This document shows positions 1 through 10,688 of a stretch of 64,000 nucleotides of DNA, piece by piece (position 1 is the stretch's first letter; each line of letters opens with the position of its first letter). This DNA comes from Anomaloglossus baeobatrachus (Eukaryota; Chordata; Amphibia; Anura; Aromobatidae). The stretch lies in assembly GCF_048569485.1 (NCBI RefSeq), contig NC_134353.1:530875008-530939007 (forward strand), read 5' to 3'. Below the pieces are notes generated by a model, which ran no database searches, was not told where the DNA came from, and saw only the letters and a list, made by a program, of their open reading frames with translations. Both the position numbers and the translations under genes were made by a program.

Positions 1-379
1 TGATTTTTTTTTTCTCATAAATCTTGCTAATATGTGCCTCTTCACACATCTATTATGTTATGTTATTTCAGCAATATTACCTTTTATCGTGCTCTATCAG
101 CACATTCTCATTTCTGGCTCCAGCTCTGATGGGGTTAATCTCTCTCCTGACTTCCTGGGTTCAGTTCCTACAACTCCCATAATTCTTAGGACTGTATCTA
201 ACACACCCACTCAGCTCTCCACCCAAAGACTCCTCCCTGCCGTCTTCCCTGTGTGGAAGCACTGAGAGAAATCACAACAGAGACAGCAGAAGCTCCCAGC
301 ACAAGCAGGGGAAGAAAGTGTCTATCTTCTGCTTGTTCTCATACAGTTTATAGTGTGTGCGTGCATGCGTAAATTATGA
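1..379. other. No recognisable gene
   Basis: I see no conserved protein, RNA gene or transposon end here. The short open frames are uninformative. It may be flanking genomic DNA or an old repeat. Confidence 0.4.
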
Positions 380-382
380 TTA

Positions 383-857
383 GCTACTTTCACACATCAC
401 TTTTTTGGCATCAGGCACAATCCGGTGTAAAAACTGATGCAATGGATCAGGCGAAAAAACGGATTAGTTGCATCAGTTTTTTCCATCAGTTCCTTCAGTT
501 TTTGAACGGATCCGTTGTGCTACTGAGCATGCTCAGTAGAAAAAAACGGAATCAGTCACTGTAATGCGTTGTATGGTGCATTACGACGGATCCAGCGCCC
601 ATAGACTTTCATTGTACATGACGCCGGATCTGGCGTGGTCCGTTTTGTTGCCACTGCCAAAAAAAGTTGCATGCTGCGTACGTTCCGGCAGCTGGACACA
701 TAAATTTCGCCGGATCTGTGCACGACAAATGCAACAGAAGGGCATCAGGCACAATCCGGCGCTAATACGATTCAATGAGGAAAAAAAACAGATCCGGCTT
801 TATACGTTTTTCACCGGATTGTGCCTGATGGCAAAAAACTGATGCATGAAAGCAGCC
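383..857. mobile_element. Harbinger-like MITE, 475 bp
   Basis: The two ends form an inverted repeat. The left end begins GCTACTTTCACAC and the reverse of the right end begins GGCTGCTTTCATGC; inside that, both sides share the motif GGCATCAGGCACAATCC in inverted orientation. The element is flanked by TTA at 380-382 and 858-860, and a 3-bp TWA duplication is the usual PIF/Harbinger target. The interior has no transposase, so it is non-autonomous. Superfamily assignment rests only on TSD and TIR. Confidence 0.65.
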
Positions 858-990
858 TTAGCCAGCGCATCATGTGAAAAAAATAAATAATTAAGGAAAA
901 AAAAAATGTTTGGTTCATGAGATTGCTTTTTCCCCTCTTGCCTAGTCTCTGTGTGTCATCCGTATCATCCGTGTGGCATGCATTTTGCAG

Positions 991-1110
991 GCTACTTTCA
1001 CATCAGCGTTGTTTTTGCCTGTCTGCAAAAAAATGCAAACTGCATATGACCGGATCCTGTGGATTAAATGTGCAACACATGCAACAGCAATTGTTATTTT
1101 ACTGGATCCT
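991..1110. repeat. Fragment related to the 383-857 MITE
   Basis: The sequence starts GCTACTTTCACATC, like the left end of the MITE upstream, and carries a similar GGATCC-rich interior. No matching right end was found, so this is probably one truncated end. Confidence 0.4.
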
Positions 1111-1860
1111 TTTGCAGCGGGACACAGAATTTATCGGCCGCCACTGGAGTCAGCTGAACTCCTGATTTCACAGCCCGCACATGCTGCGATGGATGCTGGT
1201 TAACAGCAGTCACTGCCTGCTGCAGATCATGTGTGACCGTGTGCGGGCTGTGTGGTCAGGAGTTCAGCTGAGTTCAGATCAGCTGACTCCACTGCCAGAA
1301 TGAACTCAGCTGACCTCACAGCCCGCACACGCTGCGATGGATGCAGGGGGACACAGAACAAGTAATCGGCCGACACTGGAGTCATCTGATTACTTGTTCT
1401 GCTGGCTGTGTGTTCAGGAGTAAGGATGAGTGAGCAGTAAAATGCTCTAGTGCTCGATGGGCAAAGCCCATGTCGATTTTTTTTATATTTAAATTCATTA
1501 AAAAAAACAAACACATACATAACCCTAGAGTTAGGGGTAAAAAAAAAAAATGCGTGGGCTCCCGCTGCATTTTCTATTGCTAAGGGTAACCCAAGCAGCT
1601 ACTGGCTGCTAACCTCCTCTGCTTGGTGTTACTTTCACTGGCAATGGAAAATCCAGGGAAGACCTTTTTTTTTAAAGTTTTTTTTGCCTAAAAACTAAAA
1701 AAAAAAAAAATGACGTGGGCTTCGCCATATTTTTTATATGCTTGCCAGGTACAGTAGGCAGGTACTGACTGCCCCCAACCCCCAGCTGCCTATTTGTATT
1801 TTACCCGGCTGGGAACCAAAAATATAGGGAAGACCTTTATTAAAATGAAATTGCTGATTC
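1111..1860. repeat. Mixed short interspersed repeats
   Basis: Segments around 1140-1420 repeat in inverted orientation (the GTGTGCGGGCTGTG and CACAGCCCGCACA motifs, and paired CAGCTGA motifs). After about 1420 comes A/T-rich sequence with poly-A runs that resembles non-autonomous DNA-transposon debris. No protein is supported. Confidence 0.35.
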
Positions 1861-2714
1861 AACATGGGCCAGGTATTCGGCTGCATGGTTAGAATGGCAC
1901 ATTTTTTGTGCTTTTTTAAAAGTGGATTGTTTTCAGAGTTATGTGGGTTTAGCGCATGATGTTTTGAAATTTTTGTTGAGAAAAAATTTAGCTGTAGGGT
2001 CAGTTTCTAATATTTTTTAAGGTGTGTCCTTTTTCTTGAGATTGCATGGTCTGTTGTCATTGAAAATGTTTTTTTTTCCCAGTTCAATAGGCATTGAAAG
2101 GTCATAAGAAAAGGATGTGGAAGCCAGATAATCGTAGACCTATTTCTCTTAAGTTGTTGGTCTCATTTAGGAATATGTTGCCATATATTTGCTTTAATGA
2201 TTTTGAGTCAATGGTGTTTAGGGTGGCTTTTGTTTTGGCATATTATGGAGATTTTAGTATTAGTGAGTTAGTTTCCGTTAGTAGGAGTAGGTTGTCAGGA
2301 TTAATGTATTCAGATGTTTTGGTTACTGATAAATTGTTGAGGATTTTTATCAGTAGGTCAAAATCAGATCAGGAGGGTCTAGGATCAAACATTAGGTTAT
2401 TTCGGATAAGGAATTCAGTTATTTGCCCTGTCTCCAATGTTAACAACTGGCTTCAAATTAGACCTCCATTTGATGGGGGGTTTCTTATCCATCTGGATGG
2501 GAGTCCAGTGACAGTTTTTCAGTTTAATTCAGTTTTTAAAAAATGCTTGGTTAAACTGAATTTAGAGCATCTTAGATTGTCTTCCCATTTTTTTCATATT
2601 AGGGCAGCTACAGAAGCAGCCAGAAGGGGTTTACCGGCTAGTAAAATTATGGGGATTGGGAGATGGGAATCAGAGCATTATAAAATCTATGTTCGTCCAA
2701 GGTTGTTGGTATAA
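1860..2714 (+). pseudogene. Ngaro-like tyrosine recombinase fossil
   Basis: A continuous reading from 2094 gives about 206 residues with the layout of a tyrosine recombinase: a helix-rich core with FSISELV where the first catalytic Arg block sits in relatives, SRSKSDQ near the expected catalytic Lys, HFFHIRAAT as the HxxR box, and GRWESEHYKIYVR containing the nucleophile region. Related residues can be traced upstream to about 1860. The domain cuts and joins DNA during integration of YR retroelements. Together with the SGNH domain downstream and the split repeats, it fits the 3' half of a Ngaro-type element. It looks old and broken in several places. Confidence 0.65.
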
Positions 2715-2734
2715 ATTTTCCTTTATTTCTTTTT

Positions 2735-3294
2735 GTTTCAGGTCCCATTGTCATATGGGTAGTGGGATACTCTTACATATTTTGGGCCAAGTGAAGAGCG
2801 TCAGGAAGGTGTGAAATTAGCTGGTAATATGTCATTTTAACATTTTGTGGTATTGTGTTAGGGGTATGAGATGGGACAGACTGATGAAGGTGATAAGCTG
2901 TTTAAAAACATTGTGGCCTTCTCCGAATTTGATCATTTTGCATTTGGGTGGGAATGACATTGGGAAAGTAAAGCTTTTGATTTAATTGCTGCCATGCAAA
3001 TAGATCTTTCAATCATTAAGTCCTGGTTTCCTGATGCGGGTTTGATTTTTTCCGAAGTCGTTCACTCTTCACAATAGAATTGTGACAGGCTGAGGTTCCA
3101 GGAGCGAATTCGAAAAAGGATAAACGACGCTATGGAAAGATTTTTACCAATTATAAATGGGTTAACTTACAGGTATTTTGATCTGGAAGGATTTGTGAGC
3201 GGCATTTACAGGGACGATTTAGTCAATCTGTCAGACGTGGGATTGGACATCTTCAATTTGGGGCTCCAAAATTGTGTTGAGAAATGGCTGTGAT
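2735..3294 (+). pseudogene. SGNH-hydrolase domain fossil of the Ngaro-like element
   Basis: Translated fragments show SGNH/GDSL-like blocks: a GHS-like first block near 2750, HLGGND near 2940, and DLVNLSDVGLDIFN near 3215-3260. SGNH-type ORFs are known downstream of the recombinase in Ngaro-type elements; their role, perhaps esterase activity, is not settled. It is decayed, with several breaks. The order recombinase, SGNH, split repeat supports one ancient element. Confidence 0.55.
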
Positions 3295-3339
3295 ATTTGT
3301 TAGTGGGGGTGGGCCAAGGCCTGTTGGTCCTTGGCGTGT

Positions 3340-3545
3340 GGGTAAAGTCACCAGTTTTACTGGCGGACTGGTATCTATGGAATGTAATGGAGCAATTTAA
3401 ATTAAAAAAATATTGATTATATTGAATAATTTATGTAACCCTTAATAAATGTAATATTTAATGCCATTTATTTTATACAAGTGTGGTGTCTTTTATTTCA
3501 TAGGTAGGCCTTGTGTTGGCATGTACAGAGCACGGTGTCTTGTAT
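3340..3545 (+). repeat. Ngaro-like split direct repeat, copy 1
   Basis: The motif beginning GGGTAAAGTCACCAGTTT recurs at 3873 and 3934. The sequence after it (AATTTATGTAACCCTTAATAA and on) recurs at about 28395-28500, beyond the inserted DIRS 1. Ngaro elements carry split direct repeats rather than LTRs, which fits. Confidence 0.55.
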
Positions 3546-3749
3546 GCCGTAGCGACCGCATGATAACACAGGCCTCACTATTCAGTTGTATTTTTGGTGC
3601 TCATTTTGTCTGTGTGAGGAAAGGGTTAACAAAATTCTAGTCAGTAGCTCTGTGGTGTTCTGGTTCTGACCGGTTTATTCCATTTTTTGCACTCCCATTT
3701 TTTCTGCCAGCTGATTGCATCAGCTGGTAAAAAATGCAAGAAGTTTAAG

Positions 3750-3757
3750 TATAAAAG
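3750..3757 (+). promoter_or_regulatory. TATA-like box in Ngaro-like leader
   Basis: TATAAAAG lies between repeat copy 1 and the later copies, where a leader or promoter of this element could sit. The stretch 3546-3870 holds no recognisable protein. Confidence 0.3.
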
Positions 3758-3872
3758 TAGCGGCTTTCCATCAGCTGGCTGTCAGAATATTTGAAGAGCA
3801 AGAAGAACACCTACCCTCTCTCCCTGGAGAAAGACTGCTTCAAGAACTGATTTCGTCGTGAGGTTTGTTAGA

Positions 3873-3992
3873 GGGAAAGTCACCAGTTTTACTGGTGGAC
3901 TGGTTTGTTATGGACTTCTCTTATTAAAATATTGGGTAAAGTCACCAGTTTTACTGGCGGACTGGTTTTTATGGAATGTTATGGAGGAATTA
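3873..3992 (+). repeat. Ngaro-like split repeat, copies 2 and 3 (interrupted)
   Basis: Two further copies of the 3340 motif begin near 3873 and 3934. The third is cut near 3992 by DIRS 1 and resumes near 28368. Confidence 0.5.
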
Positions 3993-3994
3993 TT

Positions 3995-4237
3995 CTTACC
4001 GTTAATTCGGTTTCTAGGAACCTTCCATGACAGCATAGGAGGTTGCCTCTCCACGCCCTAATAGGGACAGGAAGTACAAGATAGGATAAAGGACCCTCCC
4101 ACCTCTCATTAGTCAGTGTCTTACAAAGATCCAGAGCACATGAGAAGTATTAAAACACATTCCAGGAATATTGAGGAACAGGGAGGGAATGAAGTGCTGT
4201 TGTGGAAGGTTCCTAGAAACCGAATTAACGGTAAAAA
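3995..4237. repeat. DIRS 1 left terminus with inverted partner
   Basis: TACCGTTAATTCGGTTTCTA near 3999 is repeated in inverted orientation near 4210-4232, enclosing the terminal repeat. DIRS 2 has the same design at 28613-28945. The same terminal sequence appears inverted at 27870-28367. Confidence 0.65.
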
Positions 4238-4329
4238 TAATCCATTTCTCTAGTCCCTTCCACAACAGGATAGGAGGAATACCAACAAATTGATACCTAG
4301 GGGGGACCACAGCCTGCAGAACTTTCCTG

Positions 4330-4974
4330 CCAAAAGCCAAATCCCTGTTGGAATCCAGGTCCAGATGATAATGCTTCGTGAAAGTATGTAGCGAAGACCA
4401 TGTAGCTGTCTTGCAGATCTGCTCGGGAGAAGCCCTTGCCCAATGAGCCCAGGAGACAGAGGTAGATCTGGTGGAATGCGCAGTAAATCCAGTCGGTGGT
4501 GACAGTTGCTGGTTGAGGGTTGAGGTAGGCTTCTTTAATGGCTCACATGATCCAGTTAGCTATAGTGCTTTTAGCCACCTTTTGGTGCCACCAAGGCACC
4601 ATCAGTTCTAGATAGTGTAACACCGTCCTGCGAACATCCAGAGAATGGAAGACTTCCTCCCCTGGAGTTTGAGGATGCTGACAGGAGGAAGGAAGAACGA
4701 TGGATTGGGAGCGATGGAAATCCAAAACTACCTTGGGAAGGAAGAAAGGGTCCAGTCGAAAGACAATGCTGTCATCTCTGTATGGTATGGTTCCCGGATG
4801 GATAATGCTTGAAGCTCCCCAACTCTCCAAGCAGAAGTAATTGCAACATGAAATGCAGCCTTGTGAGAGAGAGAGAGTATACTACAGGATGACAGAGGTT
4901 CATAAGGAGATCGAGAAAGTCCAGTAAGGACTACATTAAAGTCCCAGGAAGGTGTGAGAACCCTCTGTCGAGGA
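4330..4974 (-). pseudogene. DIRS 1 tyrosine recombinase, C-terminal part
   Basis: Minus-strand translation contains RLDPFFLPKVVLDFHRSQ, a proline-rich link, then SLDVRRTVLHYLE, the arrangement seen in DIRS recombinases of fish and amphibians. The 5' part of the gene continues beyond the inserted PLEs. It is broken. Confidence 0.65.
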
Positions 4975-4988
4975 CAAATCCTGCTGGC

Positions 4989-5046
4989 AATAATGGATAA
5001 CAGGGCAAGTTCTTGGAATGCTGAATATGTTTTATTTGTGCAAAGG
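4989..5046. repeat. PLE 1 inverted end, left arm
   Basis: The sequence is the reverse complement of 14658-14715, nearly base for base over about 58 bp. Inverted partial copies at ends are common in PLE insertions. Confidence 0.75.
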
Positions 5047-5067
5047 ATAAACAATGAACGTCCGACG

Positions 5068-5097
5068 TTTCGACCGTATAACTTAGGTCTTAATCAT
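5068..5097 (-). ncRNA. Degenerate hammerhead-like motif in PLE 1
   Basis: On the minus strand the order is ATGATTA, a GACC/GGTC stem, GAAA, then ACGTC. The stem and GAAA are conserved, but the first core strand differs from CUGANGA at two positions. It is probably a decayed hammerhead ribozyme of the kind known at PLE termini. Confidence 0.4.
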
Positions 5098-5099
5098 GG

Positions 5100-6900
5100 A
5101 CAAAGTTTATCTAAGATCAAAAGAAATGTGAAAAATAAAAAATACAAAAATTAGTACATAGTATAGTATTGACAATACAATGTCACATAGAAAACGTATC
5201 ACCATCGGCTGTTTACAGTAGATCAATAAACCATCTTGTATCGCACATAATACATCTGTGTTGTAGAAATGTATGGAACACGGAGTTAATTATACTGATA
5301 ACCTATCTAGAAGGAAAAGTGTATGTTAGTATCAAAACAAGGGATAAGTACAGCAACGCACCCACCTATATGACCAGTGGGAAGGTATATGTTCTATTGT
5401 ATATGGGCATCGCCAATAGGTAGTGAAAGAACAAATATGAAATCCTATGTGGGAAACAGAATGAATAAGTGTCACATGACATATCGTGAAAAAATAGACA
5501 TAGAATAGCAGTTCATATTTTACTTTTTCATATACATCAGGGACATATGTGTATAACTATATCTATACCTTATGCACTTGAGAAAAAATGGGAGAGGTAG
5601 CAGGAAGTCTTTATCCAGAACTGGAAATAATATATACTTGTGGTTGATCCTAAATAGAGATCAGCACAGACGTTTGTATCATAATAATGTATGGATAATC
5701 TCATGATAGGAGATGTGAGCAAAAAGGCAAAAAATGCAAGAGTAAAAAATAAAATTAAAAGTGAAGATATGCATAGGGGGACAAATATAAGAAGAACAAA
5801 CTACCTGAATTACAGTGTTGTGGTGAAAGGTAGATTTTATGGGGAGACAAGGAGGAATAGTGTGGTCCCCTCATTGAATGGTTCTCAGTTGCCTCCAAGG
5901 GACATAAATGCTATAGAAATCAGAACAGGAATAGAAAAGATCCATGCATGAATATATAACTCCAGTATAAGGTACACGGTACATATGTCCAAGGATATAA
6001 TAGGTCTAGTATCCATATTACCTTCGCGTAGCATAAAGAAAAAATCAACAGGCACTGATGTCCTAAATAGGGAGTCAGGCGTCCCTGTAGGACTCCATAA
6101 AACACCTTAAAAAAAGTGTAAGAGGAATTTAAATGTGGAGAAGAGTGTGAAAAAATACATAAAATAGCACAGGATAGGGGTTGGTACAGGGTATAGGCCC
6201 CAGGGAAGGGTGCAATGTGGAATGGTGGCAACAGTTTATATAGTGTGAGCTGGCTGGCGTCCACCATCTGACTTCCTGGATGGTGGAACGCAGTGTGACG
6301 CCCGTGGAGCGCACGCCGCGCATGCGCAGTGCCGTCTCCAGCACCACGCATGCGCGGGGAGAGCAACACAGGCCGGATAGGGGAAGTGTGGTGATAGGAT
6401 GCCGCATATACAGGGGGCGTGTATATTGCAAGTGAGTGAGGGAAAGAGTGAACTGGCCTGTGGATTGCATCATGCAGCCCGCGCGCCGTGCCTGGCTATT
6501 TGCACGACGCGCGAGCCGGGCACAGAGCACAGGTCAGAGTGTGTTGTGGACTAGCAAGTGATGGACTAAACGTAAAATGGGCATAAATGATCCAGACCAT
6601 ATACAATGTGCCAGGTTACGGTCCTGTGCCAGTGAACGTGACACGTGGATAGCAGATGACCGATTCAGGTGCAAGTTGGTGAGGAGATCAGGTAGAATAG
6701 GAAGCCTAAAATAAAAACAGATAATTAGAGGCGAAATTTCTATATAAAAAAGACTATATAATAACTAGTCCTTATACTGGGGTTTTACAATATGATGCAC
6801 AGGAGACAAATAGAAATACCAATAAATACATAAGAATATAGGCAGACTGAGGAGTCACCAAAACAACAATTATAAATATGAAAAATTAGCGTATCACTAT
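5100..6900 (-). other. PLE 1 non-coding 3' region
   Basis: There is no supported protein. The stretch holds A/T-rich DNA and a CpG-rich block (about 6290-6540) with an exact NRF1-type palindrome at 6317-6328. Its layout resembles the non-coding part of PLE 3 at 42759-43130. Confidence 0.5.
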
Positions 6901-6911
6901 TGATGGACCTA

Positions 6912-7526
6912 TTAAATGCACATATCGTGTTCCCTATTGAGACCTCTAGGTTCCAATGTATTAAGGGTAAATATCCAATAGGATTCCCTTTCCTTAAGAG
7001 CACGTATGCGGTTTCCTCCCCTTCTGGATGGAGGAATGTGTTCAAGCACCTGAAATTTAAGTTGGGCGATAGTATGACCCTGTGTGATGAAGTGATATGG
7101 AATTGGCAGTAGGACTTGTTTACACCTTATTGTAGATTTGTGTTTACTTATGCGGTCTCGGATATGTTGGGTAGTCTCTCCAACATATCCGAGACCGCAA
7201 GGGCATTTGATCAGGTAAACTACAAAGGAGGATTCGCACGTGAAAAATCCATGTATAGGAAAAACGCGGCCCGACAAGGGATGAGTGAAGGTGTCCCCCT
7301 TGGTAAGGATATTGCACTGAACGCAGTGGTGACATGGAAAATTTCCTTTTTTGGGGGTCCCTAAGAAGGTCTGTTTTAGGATGGTCTTACTGGAGCCAAT
7401 ATCAGCCCTAACCAAGTTATCACGAAGATTACGAGGTCTCTTATTACAAAATAGAGGTGGCGACTTGAATTCACTAACTTCAGGGTAGGCTTTACTAAGG
7501 AGTGGCCATTGTTTGCATAATGGCAC
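6912..7526 (-). pseudogene. PLE 1 GIY-YIG endonuclease domain
   Basis: About 204 residues are open. A Cys-rich knuckle (CHHCVQC) precedes the GIY-YIG-like core VVYLIKCPCGLGYVGETTQ, then HIRDRISKHK with the conserved Arg, and the C-terminal ESYWIFTLNTLEPRGLN typical of PLE endonucleases. This domain nicks target DNA for target-primed reverse transcription. A 20-bp perfect hairpin lies inside the GYVGETTQ coding stretch (7151-7199). It overlaps the end of the RT frame; the element as a whole is broken. Confidence 0.8.
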
Positions 7527-8034
7527 TCCTGATCAGGGGAGAAAAAGGGTGATAGGTATTAATGCACAAGATGCGTGGAGCATTTTTACCGGAAATGTGT
7601 TTTTTTGAAGATCTCCTATCAGCAATCTCTGCTGGGTATCCCCTTTGGAGGAATTTGTCGCTCATCTCTAAAAATCTTATGTCATGCTGTATGGGATCAG
7701 ACACGATACGTTCAACCCGTTTATGTTTGGAGATGGGGAGTCCCTGCTTGGTATGGCGAGGGTGGCAACTAGTGTAATGTAAGAGGCTGTTACGATCCGT
7801 CGGTTTGACGTATAGGTCAGTACTTAAGGTGCCATTGGATAATATGACCATGGTATCTAGGAAATTGATTCTATGGTTGTCGTAATGGATAGTAAAAGAA
7901 AGACCCTGTCTGAATGAATTAATGTCAGTATGGAACTGGGATAGAGATGTTATGTCGCCCCGCCAGATCATAAAAATATCGTCAATATACCTCTTCCAGG
8001 TGACGGAATATCTTAACCATAACGGGTGATTATA
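7495..8034 (-). pseudogene. PLE 1 reverse transcriptase, C-terminal part
   Basis: The translation carries YIDDIFMIW, the catalytic Asp-Asp box of PLE RT, then FTIHYDNHRINFLDTMV and FLQRGYP, conserved in the PLE thumb and connector. The N-terminal part lies at 13782-14616 on the other side of Gypsy 1. Confidence 0.8.
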
Positions 8035-8039
8035 GATAT

Positions 8040-8815
8040 TGTTAGGGCCAGATGGACGGGCAGGCCCGGGAGGTGGATCCACTGGGCCGAACTCCCCGAT
8101 GAGGGAAAGGAGTCCGGTAGCCGGAGCACTTTAGGTAGCAGGACAGTCCGTGCACTGGAACACAATGGAGAAGTCCCTGGGACCACGAGGTTACTGATGG
8201 TGGTCCGGGTGACGGAGCTCAGGTTCGGAAGCCGAGATGATGTCAGGCGGGGTCCGGAACCGTTGGAGCAAGATGACGGGTCACCGCAGGGAACCGAGAT
8301 GGTACGGACTGTCAGGATGGCAGATGGGCAGCGTTCGGGGTTCGAGACACAGCAGGACCGGATGGCGATGCAGGGTCGGCTCTAGAAGACAGAGAGGTAA
8401 GTATCTCATAGAACACAAGGAGACCTGACTCCTAGCTTGGGAAAACACGAAGAACAGGCCCCGCTCCCTTGGACATTAACCCCCTTTATACCCTGTACCT
8501 GTGTGCCTCATTTCCTGTCAGTGGACACTGGCCCTTTAAGAAAGGGTCAGTGACCGCGCGCGCGCCCTAATGCGCATGCGCGCGGCCCGGGTGCCAGAAG
8601 CCATGGCAGGAAGCTGAGAGGAGGACGCAGGAGAGCCGGCCAGGGACTGGGAAGCCGACGGGCGCCGGGAGCGGGGACCAGGAGGCCTGGGGAGCGCGGG
8701 CACCGGAGGCTGGAGAGCGGGAAGCGTGGCAGGTGAGCCGGGGAGCGGAGAAGAGGACCCGGGGAGCGGAGCAGAGGACCCGGGGAGCGGAGCAGAGGAC
8801 CCGGGTAGCGTGACA
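8040..8815 (-). repeat. Gypsy 1 3' LTR
   Basis: It is 776 bp and matches 13001-13776. A minus-strand TATAAA box lies near 8490, and the self-primer sequence (complement of AAGAACAGGCC) is at 8450-8460. An NRF1-type palindrome lies at 8571-8582. The end nearest the coding region is a short GC-rich tandem array (GGGGAGCGGAGCAGAGGACC units), next to a G-run polypurine tract at 8816-8832. Confidence 0.9.
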
Positions 8816-8832
8816 GTACCCCCCCCCCCCAC

Positions 8833-10660
8833 GCCCCCCTCCCCGCAACCGGGACAGGAAGGCACGGATCAGAGGAGTGCCCACGTTCTCCCTGGGCTCC
8901 CAGGACCTATCCTCAGGACCATACCCCTCCCAGTCCACCAGGAAGAACTGTCGACCTCGTACGGTCTTCATGGCCACGATATCCCTTACCGCATAGATGT
9001 CGTCCTCAGCAATAGGAGGAGGGGCCGGACTGGCGGCAGCGGAGAAGGGACCAAGGACAACCGGCTTGAGCAGAGACACGTGGAAGGAGTTGGGTATCCT
9101 CATCGTGGCCGGGAGCTGTAGTTTGTAGGAGACCTCATTGATCTTGCCGAGGACTTTAAACGGTCCGATGTAGCGAGGTCCCAGCTTGTAGGATGGTATC
9201 TTCAATCGGATGTATTTGGAAGCAAGCCAGACGAGATCTCCCGGAGAGAAACACGGAGGATCCAGACGTCTCTTGTCCGCGTGTCTCTTCATCCGCAGGG
9301 ATGCACGTGCAAGGGAGGCCTTAACTGAGTCCCAAATGGTTGTAAAGTCACGGAGTACTGCATCAGCAGCAGGGATGTCCGAGGAAGAGGATATAGGCAA
9401 TGGGACAGACGGCTGAAGTCCGTAGACGATATGGAAGGGAGAACTGGAGGAGGACTCACTGACGTGGTGATTATGGGAGAATTCAGCCCAAGGAAGAAGC
9501 GTGGACCAATCGTCATGATGGGCGTTGACGTAGTGACGTAAGAAAGAGGTCAATATCTGATTGACCCGTTCCACTTGACCGTTCGACTGAGGATGGTAGG
9601 CCGAAGAAAAGTCCAGAGTCACTCCCAGATGTTTACAGAGAGCCCTCCAGAAGCGGGAGGTGAACTGAGTTCCTCTGTCGGACACTATGTGTGATGGAAA
9701 GCCATGCAAGCGGAAGATGTGATGTATATAGGCGTCCGCGAGTTCCTGGGCAGAGGGCAGTCCAGCCATAGGAACGAAATGGGCCATTTTAGAGAACCGA
9801 TCCACCACGACCCATATGACTGTGTGTCCGGAGGATAATGGCAAGTCTGTAATAAAGTCCATCGCTATGTGTTGCCAGGGAACTGATGGTATGGGCAGAG
9901 GCAAAAGACGGCCATATGGCAGGTGTTTGGGCGTCTTGTTCCTGGCAAAGGAGGAGCAGGCAGAGACAAAAGCAGCGACGTCCGTGCGAAGGGATGGCCA
10001 CCAGTAATGACGTACAATGGCACTCCATGTTCTCTTCTGACCTGCATGACCGGCTGTTTTCGAGGCATGGCCCCAGTGTAACACTTTTTGCCTGTCGGTC
10101 TCAGAGACATAGGTCTTCCCAGGCGGTATCTGGGCCAGGGTGACAGGAGCCACCGGAATGATCTTACTAGGACAGATGATGGGTTGGGATGTCTCCTCCT
10201 CCTGCTCCATGGGCATGAAAGACCTAGACAAGGCATCAGCGCATACATTCTTGTTCGCGGGTCGGAAATGGAGCTGGAAGTCGAACCGGGCAAAGAACAA
10301 GGACCACCTGGCTTGCCGTGGGTTCAGTCGCTGAGCAGTCCGCAGGTATTCCAGGTTTTTGTGGTCCGTGTAAATAATGACGGGGTACACTGCTCCTTCC
10401 AGAAGATAGCGCCATTCCTCCAGAGCCTGTTTGACTGCTAATAGCTCTCGGTCACCGATATTGTAGTTGCGTTCAGGCGCTGAGAAGCTCTTGGAGAAGA
10501 AACCGCAAGTCACCATCTTCCCGGAGGAGGACTTCTGCATGAGCACTGCTCCGGCTCCCGAGGAGGAGGCATCCACCTCCAAGGTGAACTGGCGGTTTAA
10601 CTCTGGACGGTGGAGTACAGGAGAGGAGGCAAAGGCTCGCTTTAGATAGCCAAACGCGGC
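8833..10660 (-). pseudogene. Gypsy 1 pol: RNase H, integrase, chromodomain
   Basis: The open frame starts in RNase H ([38 protein letters not shown]), continues through the integrase zinc finger (GHAGQKRTW, CSSFARNK) and catalytic core (DFITDLPLS, DRGTQFTS, YHPQSNGQVERVNQ), and ends in a chromodomain (DIYAVRDIVAMK, FLVDWEGYGPEDRSWEP). Chromodomains are thought to steer insertion towards marked chromatin. The frame happens to run on through the polypurine tract into the LTR; that extension is not meaningful. Confidence 0.85.
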
Positions 10661-10688
10661 GTCGGCCGCAGGTGACCAGTCCTTGGGA

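Noticed and set aside
2094-2714. Bacterial-type XerD recombinase, possible horizontal transfer
   Set aside because: The domain matches animal YR retroelements better, and an SGNH domain and split repeats follow.
8567-8832. C-terminal extension of Gypsy 1 pol (Pro/Ser-rich)
   Set aside because: It reads through the polypurine tract into the LTR; the same happens by chance in Gypsy 2.
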